A DNA stretch of 64,000 bases from Catenaria anguillulae PL171 (GCA_002102555.1 MCFL01000054.1:101829-165828), one strand, 5' to 3'. Numbered from the stretch's first letter, positions 22,995 to 35,347 are shown. The notes: a model not told the origin generated them from the letters alone. Made by a program: numbers and translations.

Positions 22995-23773
22995 ATCCTT
23001 TTTTTTTATTTTCCTGTCATAATTGGAGCCGTCATCGACCGCACCTATTTCTCTATTTAAGCTGTGCTTGTGTCGGCCGGATTTGCAGCACTCGCCCTGA
23101 CTTCGATTCCCCAATTTTTGATTGTGTCACCAGACCCTGGACTGGGTCAATCACTTTACGGTGTCGATAGTCGTTCACATGGGACATCAATGTTTTTTTC
23201 AAAGCAGTTTACTACAGTTGTCATCCTATCGTACAGCATTCCCCACAACATCCACAACATCCGCGACTGTGAGAGCTTGATTCATTCTGTGGATTCCCAG
23301 CACACTTATCGTCCACCCAAGCACACATGATTCACATTCCCAAACACGCAAGTGCACATATCATATTTACCTACATACATACATATTTACAGTCGTCCAA
23401 GCATGCCTCAGCACAAGCGCGAACCAGGCTGCGACGGCGAGGTCGAAGGCAGGCGGGCCTGGGTCGCGAGTCCGCCGATCCGCTTCGACCAACCTAGTGA
23501 AGATCGTCCGGTGCATTGTCGATGGCAACGTTCGAAAATATTAATTCACACAGCCGCCACCAAACCTGGGACGCGGACGCTATTGCCACTGGAATCACCC
23601 ACCGCAACATCCTCGTACGTACGGCTTGTGAACTTTCTTGCGTCGTTCTCGCGCCAAGCCCACCCCAGCGCTATCGGTGCCACCATTGATCTTGGGACTA
23701 CTCTTCGTGCAAGGCAAGCCGTTGTCCAACTTCTGACCATGGAGCTGCTTCAATAGGTTACCCTATCGCCACC
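22995..23773. other. Intergenic region upstream of the SR protein gene
   Basis: About 780 bases. It begins with the T-rich sequence after the regulator's stop and includes a TACATACATA-type stretch near 23370-23390. An open frame at 23352-23756 shows no family motif and is probably 5' UTR or promoter. The SR protein ATG at 23774 sits in a good context (gccaccatgt). Confidence 0.4.
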
Positions 23774-25499
23774 ATGTCGTGCCGCTGCTTTATCGGTAAG
23801 ATCCCTCGCACTGCTCGCTCCGACGATGTCCGCGACCTATTCCGCGAGTTTCGTGACATTCGTGAAATCACCCTCAAGGACGGCTACGGCTTCATTGTAC
23901 GTACCCACTTGCTCGTTGATGAAAACACTGGACTTGATGAGCACATGCTGACCCGCGAGCGCCGGTTGCCCTTCTATAGGAATTCAGCAGCGAGAACGAC
24001 GCTCGTGATGCGGTCCGCTACTACGATCGCAAGGAGTTCATGGGTGAACGGTTCGTTCATGTCATGATCCTCGTGGACGACTGCTTGTCTGGTGCTTCTG
24101 GTGCTGATACCAGACATGTGATTCGATACTTAGCATTGCCGTTGAAATGGCCCGGCCCAAGAACCGCCCCATGGCCACTCCCTCGTACGTCTGCACCGTT
24201 TGTTGATGCCCCATTGTCTTTCCCACATCCGTTTTATTCCTCGAATGGTGTCATCCTCTCTTCCACTCGCATCAGCAACAACGGCCGCTGATCGCTCAAA
24301 TGGTCATGTGCATCGAGTGCCTGTCCCCTTTTGCCATCCTCTGCAGCTCGTATGCCAGCAAGCTGTCTGGTGCGTTGGCAAACTGGGGGTCCGAACCGGC
24401 GGTGGTGGTTGGTCGAGTGAAATGCGTAAAGACGAACCTTTGCTTCGCTTTCGGGACTTTCATTTCGAGGTCATCTCCATCGTCATTTCTTTGTGGGTCG
24501 ATTTGGTTAGGCGTCATCGCGGTGGGGCGAGGCGCTGGTCGGGCGGTCGGTCGGCGTTTCTTTCCGGGTCCCTTTGGTTTCTACCTCCGTTGCCTTCTTT
24601 TGGGGTCCACTGCTGTCGTTTCGTTCAACTTGGTTCCTTTGCTTTCGCCGTTTCTCATTTATTGCCACGCTCGCCTCCCGTCGCTCACCGTGGTTGGTCC
24701 ATCGTTTGGTCGTTTCCGTGTCGTCGACTCACGCTGCAAGCCCCGGCGATTGCGTCTGTTGATTCACCCCTAGTCGCCCTGGTCAAGGATTTGCCGTGAC
24801 CGTTGAAAACCTTCCCGACTGCTCGTGGCAATCGCTCAAGGACCATTTCCGCACGATCGGTCGTGTCATGTTTGCCGATGTCGACCGCAACCGCCATGAA
24901 GGGTATATTTACTCTCTTCGCTACCTCATTCATGTCACTGTCTGACCCTTTGCATTCAACAGTGTTGTTGAATTTTCGTACCGTGAGGACGTCGACCGTG
25001 CTGTTCGCAAGCTCGACCGCACCAAGTTCATGGGCGAAACCATTCGCGTGCGTGAGGACCGTGGTTCTCGCCGCGACCGCTCGCGCAGCCGCGTACGCTC
25101 CTCGTTTTTTCTTTCTTGCCACATCTGCCCTGCACATCTCAGCTAACTCGGCGCCATCGCGTGCGTTTTTTGATTTAGGACCGTCGTCGCTCCCGCAGTC
25201 GCGTACGTGAGCCTTTGCCTCCATCGACAACAAGTTTATCGTTTCTTCTAACGCCCTTGATATGTTTCACTCTCCCAGGATCGTGGCTCTCGCCGTGATC
25301 GTTCCAGGTCCCGCAGCCGCGATCGTGGCAGCTCCCGTCGCGATCGGTCGCGCAGCCGCAGTCGCGTATGTACCCCCGTCCTGGTCCATTTTCTTCTCCC
25401 AATCGAACCCGACTCACACGTCTTGTTTGCTTATGGCAGGACCGCTACGACGACCGCAACGCCCGCACTTCGGACCGTACCCCGTCCCCTGGCCGCTAA
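23774..25499 (+). CDS. SR splicing factor with two RRMs and an RS tail
   Basis: Serine/arginine-rich pre-mRNA splicing factor of the SRSF1/Srp2 type. Eight exons join in frame without any correction: 23774-23896, 23980-24050, 24134-24184, 24774-24902, 24963-25092, 25179-25202, 25279-25365 and 25440-25499. RRM1 has RNP2 CFIGKIPRTA and RNP1 DGYGFIEFSS, followed by FMGERIAVEMARP. RRM2 has FAVTVENLP and GVVEFSYREDVDRAV. The RS domain is assembled from small exons (SRRDRSRSR, DRRRSRSR, DRGSRRDRSRSRSRDRGSS) and the protein ends DRTPSPGR. RRM2 lacks the SWQDLKD heptad exactly but has the close SWQSLKD. Intron 3 (589 nt) is several times longer than the other introns here, which in SR genes often marks regulated splicing. 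Expected in nuclear speckles, binding exonic enhancers. Confidence 0.92.
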
Positions 25500-27226
25500 T
25501 CGTGTTGGCTGTCGGCGAACGCTTTTGGCATGATCAAATGGTCATGTTTTATCTTGTGTTGGAGTCTCCTCATGCACGTATGGCTCGTGGTCCAGGTCAC
25601 GGCTCATGTCTTTTGTTTTTCCTCGTTCTCTACTCCAAGGTACTTATTGTCGTCCAGCTTTCCTCATCGTATCACACCCTTCCCATTGTTCTGCCTTTCT
25701 CGATTTGTCCCTTTCTTTCTTTCTTTCTTTCTTTCTTTTCCACCCCAGTTCGGCTGTATGTACCTCTCTGCGACCAGATGTCATTTGATCCATTGGTTCA
25801 CTTCCGCCGGATGTTTCTGGCACACCAGACAGATATCATCATCATGAGCCCATACGATAATTGTAGGCAGTCGCAAATCGCACTATTAATATCCTGATGA
25901 TTTCACAACACCGGAACCGGACCACGGGCTGGCCGGGAACGAGCATGTCCAGCCAAACGCCACGGCGACAGCCGCGAGTGATTCCGCAGCAGGTGTGAAT
26001 GAAACAGTGTCGCATCATCATCGATCGCGAAGCAGTTCGAGTGGATTTGCTCCCTGCCCTGCAATGTGCACGTTTCTTGTTGCCAGCCGTCGCCACCATG
26101 CAATGCCGTATCTGCCATCAGCTGAGGCAATTGACGGCTTAATCGCCATGTTCGAGCAGACAATGAACTGGACAGATCAATGCATCACTCTATCACTCAA
26201 CGCTTTACTCTCCTCGTGCAATTGAAAGCAACTCACCATTCCGCGCCAGCCCACCTGCAAGACGGTGCGAGGCAAGCGACACATTGCCTCTTCAAGTTCT
26301 CCCAGCCCTGCTTGTTCACCCCTTTTGTTTGCCTTTGGCCCTTGTTCTCTACCACCGCGATCAATTTTTCCGACCAGCTCCGCACCTGGCACGCCAGCCG
26401 AGAGCCAGCAATTTGACCTTTAGCTTTGGCTTGCCAAGCATCTCATCAGCTCGATTTATTCCAGTGCGGCGGCCAGCTGTGTCGTTTGCATTTGTTCATC
26501 CCATCCGACCGTGGTGACGGCCGCCACACTCGCCGACGCAACGTATTTCACGCCATTGTGCAGCGATCAGCTATTCGCTGTTGTACCCCATCCGTACGTC
26601 CGGCGTTTTGCCTCCGTTCTGTCTCGTACTGCTTCACCAACTGAAATTCGCAATGATTCATCGTCGACTGAAGAACTGGTCGTTTGTATCATTGCTCCAG
26701 ACGAAATGCCACGCCCAGCACTCTCCTCTGGGCGTTGCGGCGACGGCGAGTCCTGATCTGGCGGCAATTTAACTGCTTGTGGTGCTTCATTTCAGCCCAT
26801 GATGGGACCATGATTCACGTCCTCGGTTCCCTCTATCATTTTGCACTCACAGGCCGGTGCTTCCCCTCAACCCGTTCAGCTTCTTCAAAATCTTTGGCCC
26901 ACCCTGACCACAACGGTCGGATGATTTGCCAGCGCATTCGGCCGATTTCCCACCGCCACAGTCGATTTCAGCATTGCTGGCATCATCTTCAGCAACCGGA
27001 TCATCAACACTCAGCTCGGCCTTTTGGCAGAGAATGGGCACCGCAGCCCCAGCAGCCGAGCCGACTATGTGCCAGAGATTACTTTCCGCTCATGACAGCA
27101 CTCGTGGTAACGGCTCCACGATTCGACCTTGGGCAATGCACACAACCCGGATACATTGATCCACGACCACCGCCAGCTCCACCTGTACTATTTTGGAAAC
27201 ATCATATCATCCCGGATATCCGGTGC
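25500..27226. other. Gene-free region between SR protein and GPCR genes
   Basis: About 1.7 kb. A seven-copy CTTT microsatellite lies at 25711-25738. Open stretches between 25900 and 27200 have no family motif and a composition like flanking UTR. The frame of the receptor's first exon is open upstream to 26684, so its start could lie farther left than given. Confidence 0.4.
25711..25738 (+). repeat. (CTTT)7 microsatellite
   Basis: Seven perfect copies of CTTT about 210 bases downstream of the SR protein stop codon, within a pyrimidine-rich stretch of the presumed 3' flank. Confidence 0.85.
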
Positions 27227-30200
27227 ATGACTCATGCCGGGATCGCTCTTCCCGGACCTCATTCGTTCCGGGCCTCGCAAATCCGTGCATCGCATTCGTC
27301 GTCAACAACCGCAACGCCTCCGCGCCCTCGCAACTTGCTCTGCAATCAGTGGTCGTCACGACACCTCTCGCTTCACCACCTCTTTCTCCTTGTCGCCATT
27401 TTTTCGAGCATGCCACGAGGATCCGCAGCGACTTCCAACCTGGAGATTCGAGACGTCCCGAGATGCAGCCGGGCATACGAGGTCGGCCAGGGGTCTGAGC
27501 CCAAGTGGCTTCGGGACAAATCCAACGAGTCCTGGCATTTTGCGGGGCGCAATTTGACAATGACGATCGAGGCCGACCCGTGGAAGTCGGCCGAGTTGAC
27601 GGGTATTCTCACCACAACGCTGCTGCGCGATGTAATGGGTGTGAATGCGACTTTTGTCTATGCAAGTGGCTCGGGCGATTTGTACAAGCGTATATCCAAC
27701 GGGCAGGTCCACTTCAATGTCGAGGTATGTATTCTTGCGCCTGGCAGCAGTTTTTTTTGTCTTGGCTCCTCCAGCTTAATTGATTGTTCTCACGGCGCTT
27801 CACTTCACAGGTCTGGTCAAACGACAAACTCAACGAATACCAAGAGGTATGTGGATCCCACATCAGTGTACGAATCTTCGCGTGACATTAACCTGAGGTT
27901 GGTTTACATAGCATGTTGTGAAACAAGGAAAAGCGGAGGATTTCGGTTTAATCGGGTATGCTGATTCTTTAACAACGTACACGATGACTGAAGAAGCCAA
28001 CCACGCACGTCCATCCCCTCGTCAGATATGACGGTCAGAGCGGTATTTACTTGACTCGAAATGCCCGAACCCTGTACCCCGATCTGAATTGGACTGCCAA
28101 AGCCGACATACTCTTGAAACGCCCAGAAATCCTCTCTTTACTTCCTCGCCTCGAAGATGCTGGACCGACCGCGCGCTTCAACAATGGCACGTTTGTCTGC
28201 TCCGAGACACACTATCCTTGGTGCAAGAACGGCATATATACCCCTCCTCAATGCAGCTCCAATCCGGGATCCTGCCGCGTGCTGTACATGCCCCACCCCT
28301 CATACACGGTCGGCCTCCTCGAACAACTCGTCGCGACTCATGACCTCCCGCTCATTGTCGTCTACAAAAGCGAAGCGTGGGTTCGCTCCGAATTACCGAA
28401 ACTGTCGGCCACCAACTCATCTGCCGTCTTTTTCTGGTGGTCGCCTGACCCATTGACCGAGCGGCCAGCACCGGGTGCCGACGAACCTTATATTCGCCTT
28501 GGCTTTGCCGACTTTGATCCGGGGAAATGCTTCCCAGAAACGGTCAAGGGCAAGGTCGGCCAAGCGGGCGTGGAGTACAAGTGCGACTGGCCGGAAGAGC
28601 TGCTGAAAAAGGTTGGGTCTCCTCGAATCACACGCGGGCATCCTCAAGTGGCGACCTTTTTGAGGCAGCTTATGTTGAGTCGCACGGATATCATGGAGCT
28701 GTTGACGGAGGATGCCAAGGTTGGGAATACGACGGCCGTGTGCGACTGGATCGGTCGGCATGTGGATCGATGGCGGAGGTGGGTTCCACCACCACCGACT
28801 GGACATTGTACGTTCCTGCCCTTTTCCCGCGCTGTTCCATGTGCGCCAACGCCAACTGACATGACATTAATACAATGCGCTTTCTTTCAAGACAAAACCA
28901 TTGTGCCGGTTTCGCAGGCGACACAGCCCATTCTCTCCATCGTGCTCGTTTCCGCCATCCTCACCACAATCCTTGTGATCGCGACCTCTGTCGGCCTTCA
29001 CCGTTGGTCCCAAGCTGCACCCATACGTGCGCAGTCGCCGCCCTTCATGCAGCAAATTCTGCTCGGCGTCTTGCTCATGCTGGTCTCGGTGTATTTCGAG
29101 GTGCTCACCCCCTCCGCGCCCATCTGCTCCACCCGCATTTGGCTGCTCTCCTTGGGCCTCACCATCGTCACGTCCTCGATTCTTGTGAAAACCTGGCGGA
29201 TATTCCAAATCGTGGCCAACCGGGAACTCAAAGTGCGCATTCGGCGCGAGGTGCTTGTGGCTGCCATGGTCCGTGTTTGTCGTGTTTGACGCTGGACTTT
29301 TGTCCTTGTGGACCGTGTATGCTGGAATCGGCTCTGAGTACTCGAGCTTGTCCGATTCCGAGGTGGTGCTCGCGTGCACCACAAAGTACTCTAATCCCTG
29401 GAGCATGCTCCTGTCAGTGTCGCTATATGTGTTTCACGCAATGCTCCTCGCATACGCTTGCTACTGAGTTACCGCATTCGGCGGACAGCCACGGCATTCA
29501 ACGAGTCGCGGTGCGTTTCGTTTTCCTTTCCATACCCCCAGCCCTGGGTGGCCGCAGACTAACTCGCCATGCCCGAACTTACTCAGCTACATTGCATTCA
29601 CCGCGTACACCATTGTACTCACCTCCGCTTTCGTCGTGCCGATTGTTCATCTGCCGTCGCTCAACCCAGTCGTGCAAACGGCCGTCAAGGGCTTTGGCAT
29701 TGTGCTGACGTGCTTGGTCATCCTGCTGCTGCTCGTATCCCGTCCTGTTTTGCACGTTGCTGGCAGCAAGTGGCGGCGGCGGCGGCAAACCAGTCAGCAG
29801 CGGCCATTGCGCGAAGCGTCTCGATCCCCGCACGCCAGTCCGATTGACGTGTTGGAAGATCTGAGCGGGCAGCCCTGCAGCGAGACGAGTACCGATGTGG
29901 TTGTCGCTCAAATGGTATCCTTGATTCGCTTTCTCGGCTCCAGCATCCTTGCTTGACTGACACTGTATGGGCACATTGATTTTTAGTCAATGCGGATCAG
30001 CCCACTCTTTTCCATCAAGCGCTCCGGCTCCTTGTTTGCTGCATGGCGCGCTGTTCGTCTTCGCCTCGTGCTTGGTGAGTGCCCAGCTCTCATGCTCATG
30101 ACGCCGTCGCAAGAAAAGGTAAGTGTTTACACCTGAACTGCTCATTCTCCTGGCCAGTTTCACTCACCTTCCGTGCCAATGTCATTTTTGACAACTTTAC

Positions 30201-30795
30201 AGAAGGGCACGGGCAACGTATTTTCCCGCAATGTCGCAGCCTATCCTGTCCGCGGCGAACTCGCCCGACTCTATCCCGCGTGTTTCATGCTCCAGCTCGG
30301 TTCACAAAACAATATTGTCCAAACAAAGTCTGCCCTTGTGGCGTCCCAATGGATTTGCGCAATCAACTCGGCCCTGTGTCCCGATCTCCTGCATGGCCAT
30401 GGCCTTGGGTGCACCACGAACGGCACATCGGCAACCATGACACGTGATGCGGGGATGACGGCGAGGTGACGACACAGCCAGTCACGCATGCCAACTCGAC
30501 CGTGGTTTTGCCCTCGAGTCAAGGGGTTCAGGGTGGTGCTGGATCCTTGGAAGGCGGCGCTGGTGTGGATGCGGTCGGGGATTTGGGAATGGCGTGGACA
30601 GATTCGGGAACCGCGGGGCTGTCGCCGCGACAGCGGCAAGTCGGTTGTCCAACCAAGGAGCATCGTACGCGCTTTGTTATCAAGAACATTTGCATCATCC
30701 GTATCAAAGGGTACACCACACGGGTGGCGATCGATATTGGGTTGGGGGTCGAGGTGCCACCGGGCAGCATAGAATCAGTACCGGCGCTCCGTTGA
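27227..30795 (+). CDS. Class C (GABA-B-like) 7TM receptor with OpuAC-type ectodomain
   Basis: Plasma-membrane receptor. A hydrophobic segment (LSLHHLFLLVAIFSS) precedes a large ectodomain that looks like a glycine-betaine/proline-type substrate-binding protein: NLTMTIEADPWKSAELTGIL, HFNVEVWSNDKLNEYQE, DFGLIGYDGQSGIYL, LPLIVVYKSEAWVRSELPKL and FADFDPGKCFPE. It ends with FLRQLMLSRTDIMELL and VCDWIGRHVDRWR. Seven hydrophobic segments follow from 28915 (ILSIVLVSAILTTILVIAT) with 7tm_3 hallmarks (VKTWRIFQIVANRELKVRI, then TATAFNESRYIAFTAYTIVL). The cytoplasmic tail has NVFSRNVAAYPVRGELARLY and a closing RFVIKNICIIRIKGYTTRVA segment. Introns: 27725-27810, 27847-27911, 27956-28025, 28808-28891, 29511-29586, one after VVVAQM near 29915, and 30119-30202. 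Frame shifts near 29268, 29464 and 30443. Ligand unknown; a small zwitterion such as a betaine is a guess. Confidence 0.8.
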
Positions 30796-31060
30796 GCTTG
30801 GAGCGGGAGAGTACTGAAGAGCTGAGTCAGCAGGATTGAATCCTTTTTTTTTGGTGCTTGTTTGACAATTTTGAGTCCAAAAATGATGTGTCTGTCTTCT
30901 CATTGTATATGTGTCGTGTTCTTGAGAGATCGGCTGTTCGCGGTGTTTGCACTCATTTGTCTCCGGAGAGCTGTGCTCGGTCTAACACGAAGACAATAGG
31001 GCTTTGTCCAGCTTTCCCAAAGTAAACAAATGTGTCCACTGAACCAATATCTACCTAAGC

Positions 31061-34000
31061 ATGCGGCTGCCTGACCTCCAACCCGCACCTCTCCCGTCTT
31101 CCCACCAGCGCCGGACACAAATACGCTCACAAGAAAAGTCGGCCGCATCCAGCGTCATTTCCAGCGGCTACAGGCAACATAAACCGACCCGTCGCTCACT
31201 TGATACCCTATTAGACACCGAACACCATGATCCGTTCAATAAGCAGGCAATGCGTGACCTGCGCGAACAACTGCGATCCAAGCTGGATGCAGCCCGGGCC
31301 TTGGGGGATCCGGAGCGAACCAAAGTGGATGTTCAACGTCTGATTCAGCTAACGACGCGATTCATGTTGCTGACCGATCCGGAGTTGGCCGCGGCGGCGG
31401 CGGCGGCAACTGCATCTGGGCATGACTCTGGTCCGGGTGTATCCACATCCGCCCTTGGCTCACCACAAAGGCAGCAACAGTCTACTCAGGTGCCGCCAGC
31501 AGCTACTGTGCTGCTGAAGGCACGTCGCATGTCGCGTGTGGGCGGATTCGTCGGACCGCCTCCTCCTCCAGGCATAGCGGCATCTACAACCAGCTCCCAC
31601 ACGAGCAATAGTGGCTCGCCGACCAAAGCCCCGAACTGGTCCCAAGAGCAAGCGCATATCAAATTCATGTCTGCGGTGGAATCATGTGTTTCCCATGCCA
31701 CACCACGCGAAATGCAAACCGATGCGCTTAGAAAACATCGCAAAGGATCGTGTACCTTCCCAGTCAACAATGACCCGGCATTGAATGGCCTGAGTGCCGA
31801 ACACGAAGCATCGACTGTCGTCCACGTGCTGGATAGCAAGGGCCAAGTCCGCACGATTGCTCGGTACGCGGCCACGGTGGAGCAAGTGCGCCAATCGCCG
31901 GCGGTCGCTGCAATCGCGGCACGGCGAGCCGCGCGAGGAGGCTCAACGCCCGACGATCATTCAGTATCGTTGCAGAAACAAGTGAAAAAGGGTCGTCGAG
32001 GTGGCAAGAAGCAGGTTGGGTTGCACGATTCGGATTCGGACGAAACGGGCCTGGCACCAAAGAACGTGAGGAGGGTGCGAAATCGTCGTCGGTGCTGGCG
32101 AGCATGTCAAAGTATATTGAAGAGATGAAGGCGCAGGATTTGGAGATCACCAAGAGGATTTTAAGCCAGTTCAAACAAGGCGTCAGTGGGCCAACATCGG
32201 CCATATCCATTGTTGCTTCGCTGGGGCTGGATGGCGGTATCGCAACTGTTGCTCATGGAAGCACCAAGGGGACGTTATCCAAGGTTGGTTTTGACCCATC
32301 AATCTCCACTGGTGGTGGCGACAACGCTGGCCGGCGTGCATCTATCGCACCCAGCGCAGTCCCGGCTGCTCTCGCCAAGCGCCTTCCACAACTTGCGCCA
32401 ACTGCCACCTCCTCCTCATCCACGTCCGCCTTGCCTACGCTTGCTGGAAATACCACGCTCAGTCTGGACCCAAGCCCTGGGGCTCAACTCTCTCCGCAGC
32501 CGCCATATCGGTTCTCCAACGTCATCCAATCGAACGTTCGGCCCACGATGTGCACATCCTCGCTGAATCCGTTCGGCACCTTACTGCTTTTTCTCCATTT
32601 GTAAACGCCCAACAAGCCGGCGGCAGCCGCATGGGCACTGCAACCATGAGCCGTACACGCAGTGGGCGTACCTTTTCCACGTCCGATACCGTGTACCAAC
32701 TTTGCAAGGTCGCAAACATTGAATACTGCCGACCCAACCAAATTATTTTCAGGCAAGGTGACAGCGGATCGAAATGGTACGTTTTACTGCGCGGCAAAGT
32801 CGACATTCAAGTGTCCCCCGTTGGTGCACCCACTGCTCGTGTCACGGTTGCGTGCCTGAGCCAAGGCCAAGGATTTGGTGAGCTTGCGCTCGTCAACAAC
32901 AATCCGCGCGCAGCAACTGTCGTGTGCTGTGCGGTTCCCACGCGCCAAGACAAGTATGGCGGCGGGCGGGCGGGAGCAGGCGCGCAAGCAAAGTACCGCA
33001 ACGCAAGCACCACCAATTCGCATGAAATGTCGCTGCACATGGATCCAGCCGCGGCCGCAGCAACGACGGCGGGCGAAGCCACACTGGATGAAGAGCAAGC
33101 GACAAGGCAACGGCCCGTGCCCGATGACCTCATTTTCTTGACAGTCGACAAGATGGACTATTTGAGAATCGCGCGCACCATCCACCAGCAAGAGCTGCAA
33201 GCAAAAATCATCTTGCTCAGTCAAATCCCAACCCTGGCCGCCCTGTCCACGCCCACGTCGCCAAACTACATCAACAACTTGCAAGACGAGATCCTCAACT
33301 CATCTCAATCACACCCACCGTCAAAACACTCGTCGGCCAACACAAAGGCCGTGAGCGACACGTTCAAGTACCCGCGTGCCGACCCGCGCAACACATCCAC
33401 GTCGTCGCCGTCGCACCCGAATCGGCCGAACGCAATCACATCCAACGGCAGCACGCCCGCAGAACCCTCGACGGGCGCGCTGTCGGCCTTGCAATCCATG
33501 GCCGCCGTGCTTCGGTGGCGCACATGTGGCACGGGCGAGGTGTTGCTCAAGCACGGCCAGCCCGCGGGTGAGTTTTTCTTTATTCGCCGCGGATTCGTGG
33601 ACGTGTATAGGCCCGTGACTATGGAAATTGGACCCAGTGGCGAGTTGCGTGTGCCGCAGCCGGACAATTGTGGCGTGATCAGGGGCAAAGTCAAGGTGGT
33701 CCAGGTCAAAGTGGCTAGAAAAGGCCCGGGCGATTATTTCGGAGAGGAGTGGGTGTGCAAGTGGGGCGTGTCGGATTACCTTTCTCGGTCCGTCCTGCTT
33801 TTTTTTTTGTATCGTTGAATGTGCCGCCGTGGCTACTCACTTTCTCTGTGCAACAAACCACACAGGTGGGCCAAAGTCAAAATGGAAGACCCGAAAACCG
33901 TCCGTGCACGCTTCGAAAATCTCGTTCTGGGCAACTTTAACAACTCTGGCGGAAGTGTGGCCGCAACTGCCTTCTGCGGGGGAACAATCACGGCAATGCA

Positions 34001-34808
34001 AACAACCAAGCGGCCGCGGGCCGTGCCATTGGCGAAGTGCCTACGTTCCCATCGTCTGTCACTGCGCGAGTTGTAGGAAACAAGCACGCAGGCGGTGGAA
34101 CAAGAAAGCGTAGGCACGGAAGAGGACGAGGCGCACCAGATGGGCCAGGAAGTGGGCGTGCTGGTGGGAATGGGGATGGCGAGTTGGAGAGTGACGGCGA
34201 GTCGACTGAGTGGGATGATGCGGGAGACGACGACGACGACGGCGACGCTGACGGCAACGGGGAGGACGGCACTAGTGGCATGTCCGCTGCCCCCCGCGGC
34301 GTCGGTGCAGCTAAAAAGCGCCGTTCGACTTCACCCTTGAAAATCCCACCCTGGGCGGATCCGGCTGACATTGCAGTGTATGAAAAATGCATTGGCCCGA
34401 CCAACGGCGGTATGCAACCTGGGGTGGGTGCCGAGCTTGCAGTCATGACCATCTTTGACGGGCAAACACGCATGAAGGGGGCACTTCCGCTGTCCAATTA
34501 CCTGACTTGGGACGACGACAAGTTGCGGGCAAAGTGGTTTGAGGCGCAAGAGAAGAAGAAGTGGCGGTCGACAAGGCGCAATGTGTTGAAAGAATTGCGC
34601 GTCAAGGTCAGGAGAGGCGACGGGATTGGTGGCAAACTCGTGTTGGGCGATGAAGGAGAGGAGTTGGATGTTGGGAGGAGAAGAGGGCGAGGGCGGGAGG
34701 AAAACATCCAAGGGCAAAGGGTGGAAAGAAGTAGCGCAGGAAGTCTGTGTACGAGTACTTGGTGCATCAAAGGCAGCGAGAAGTGGCAGCCGCAAAACCA
34801 AAGGATAA
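31061..34808 (+). CDS. Protein with two cyclic-nucleotide-binding domains and acidic tail
   Basis: A long Ser/Pro/Ala-rich N-terminal half (31061-32500) contains a predicted helix (MSKYIEEMKAQDLEITKRIL). Two CNBDs follow. The first (32700-32940) has CRPNQIIFRQGDSGSKWYVL and GQGFGELALVNNNPRAATV, with the phosphate-binding G-E-L-A-L...P-R-A-A motif of functional cAMP/cGMP sites. The second (33490-33900) has CGTGEVLLKHGQPAGEFFFI and GPGDYFGEEW, with EEW in place of GE-[LI]-A, so it may not bind nucleotide. An intron lies near 33789-33866. The last part is acidic (WDDAGDDDDDGDADG) then basic. There is no kinase or channel domain, so it is not PKA or a CNG channel; CNBD2-like scaffold proteins are the closest comparison. 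Shifts are needed near 32075, 32549 and 34005, plus possibly near 34690. The end is 34808 or 34909, depending on the last shift. Confidence 0.72.
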
Positions 34809-34851
34809 ATGTATGTAGAGATGGGCCAACGAGAAGACGAAACTGCAAGCA

Positions 34852-35347
34852 TCATCCCCCATGCAGAGTCGAAATGAAGACGATTTCGTCCTTTTGCTGC
34901 AAAACGTAATCGAGTTCGCCCTCGAGTTCCCAGTCGGCGTCGTTGATGAGAACAAGGATACCGGGTCGTCTGCGTAGAATGGCAGCATTGAGGGTGGTGA
35001 GACACTGTTGCAAGACATTTTTGGAATGCTGGAACGGCATAAGCAAATCAACCGTACACGCTGTCGCCGTCCAAAAAGAGTTCCTCACGCTCCTTGAGCA
35101 AGTTGTCACGGATCCAAGGTAGCAGGTCACGAATGGTGGCCTTGCCCTCATCCAACGGAAGCTCGGCGTTGGTCGACTTAACGCCGCCAAAGAGGAGTTC
35201 CATTCCGCCACTGACAGAGGGTGGGACAGGAGAGTCGGTTGGTGAGTTGACGTGATCACAGGCGGTATTTGATTGTCATAGAGATGTGGAGCATTGCATT
35301 GCACTGGGTGGTACCGACCTGAATTGAAGTTTGAGTGAGATGGGCAT
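34852..35347 (-). CDS. URM1: Ubiquitin-related modifier URM1
   Basis: Sulfur carrier for thiolation of tRNA wobble uridines (mcm5s2U) and a ubiquitin-like protein modifier. Three exons read cleanly: 35319-35347, 35058-35210 and 34852-34969. Joined, they give [59 protein letters not shown] and [12 protein letters not shown]. The terminal Gly-Gly, thiocarboxylated in the mature carrier, and the LINDxDWE motif are diagnostic. Length of about 99 residues is normal. Intron 1 is 35211-35318 and intron 2 is 34970-35057; intron 2 splits the valine codon of GDSV. The stop at 34852 lies 43 bases from the proposed end of the CNBD gene, or overlaps its alternative end. The promoter is shared with divergent NDUFA5, with 269 bases between starts. 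Confidence 0.95.

Noticed and set aside
23352-23756. An open frame just upstream of the SR protein gene as a separate small gene
   Set aside because: No motif, low conservation-like character, and position fits the 5' UTR or promoter.
31380-31420. GCG/GCC-rich alanine run in the CNBD gene as an expandable trinucleotide repeat
   Set aside because: The run is short and of mixed codons (about eight Ala codons), ordinary for the low-complexity part of this protein.
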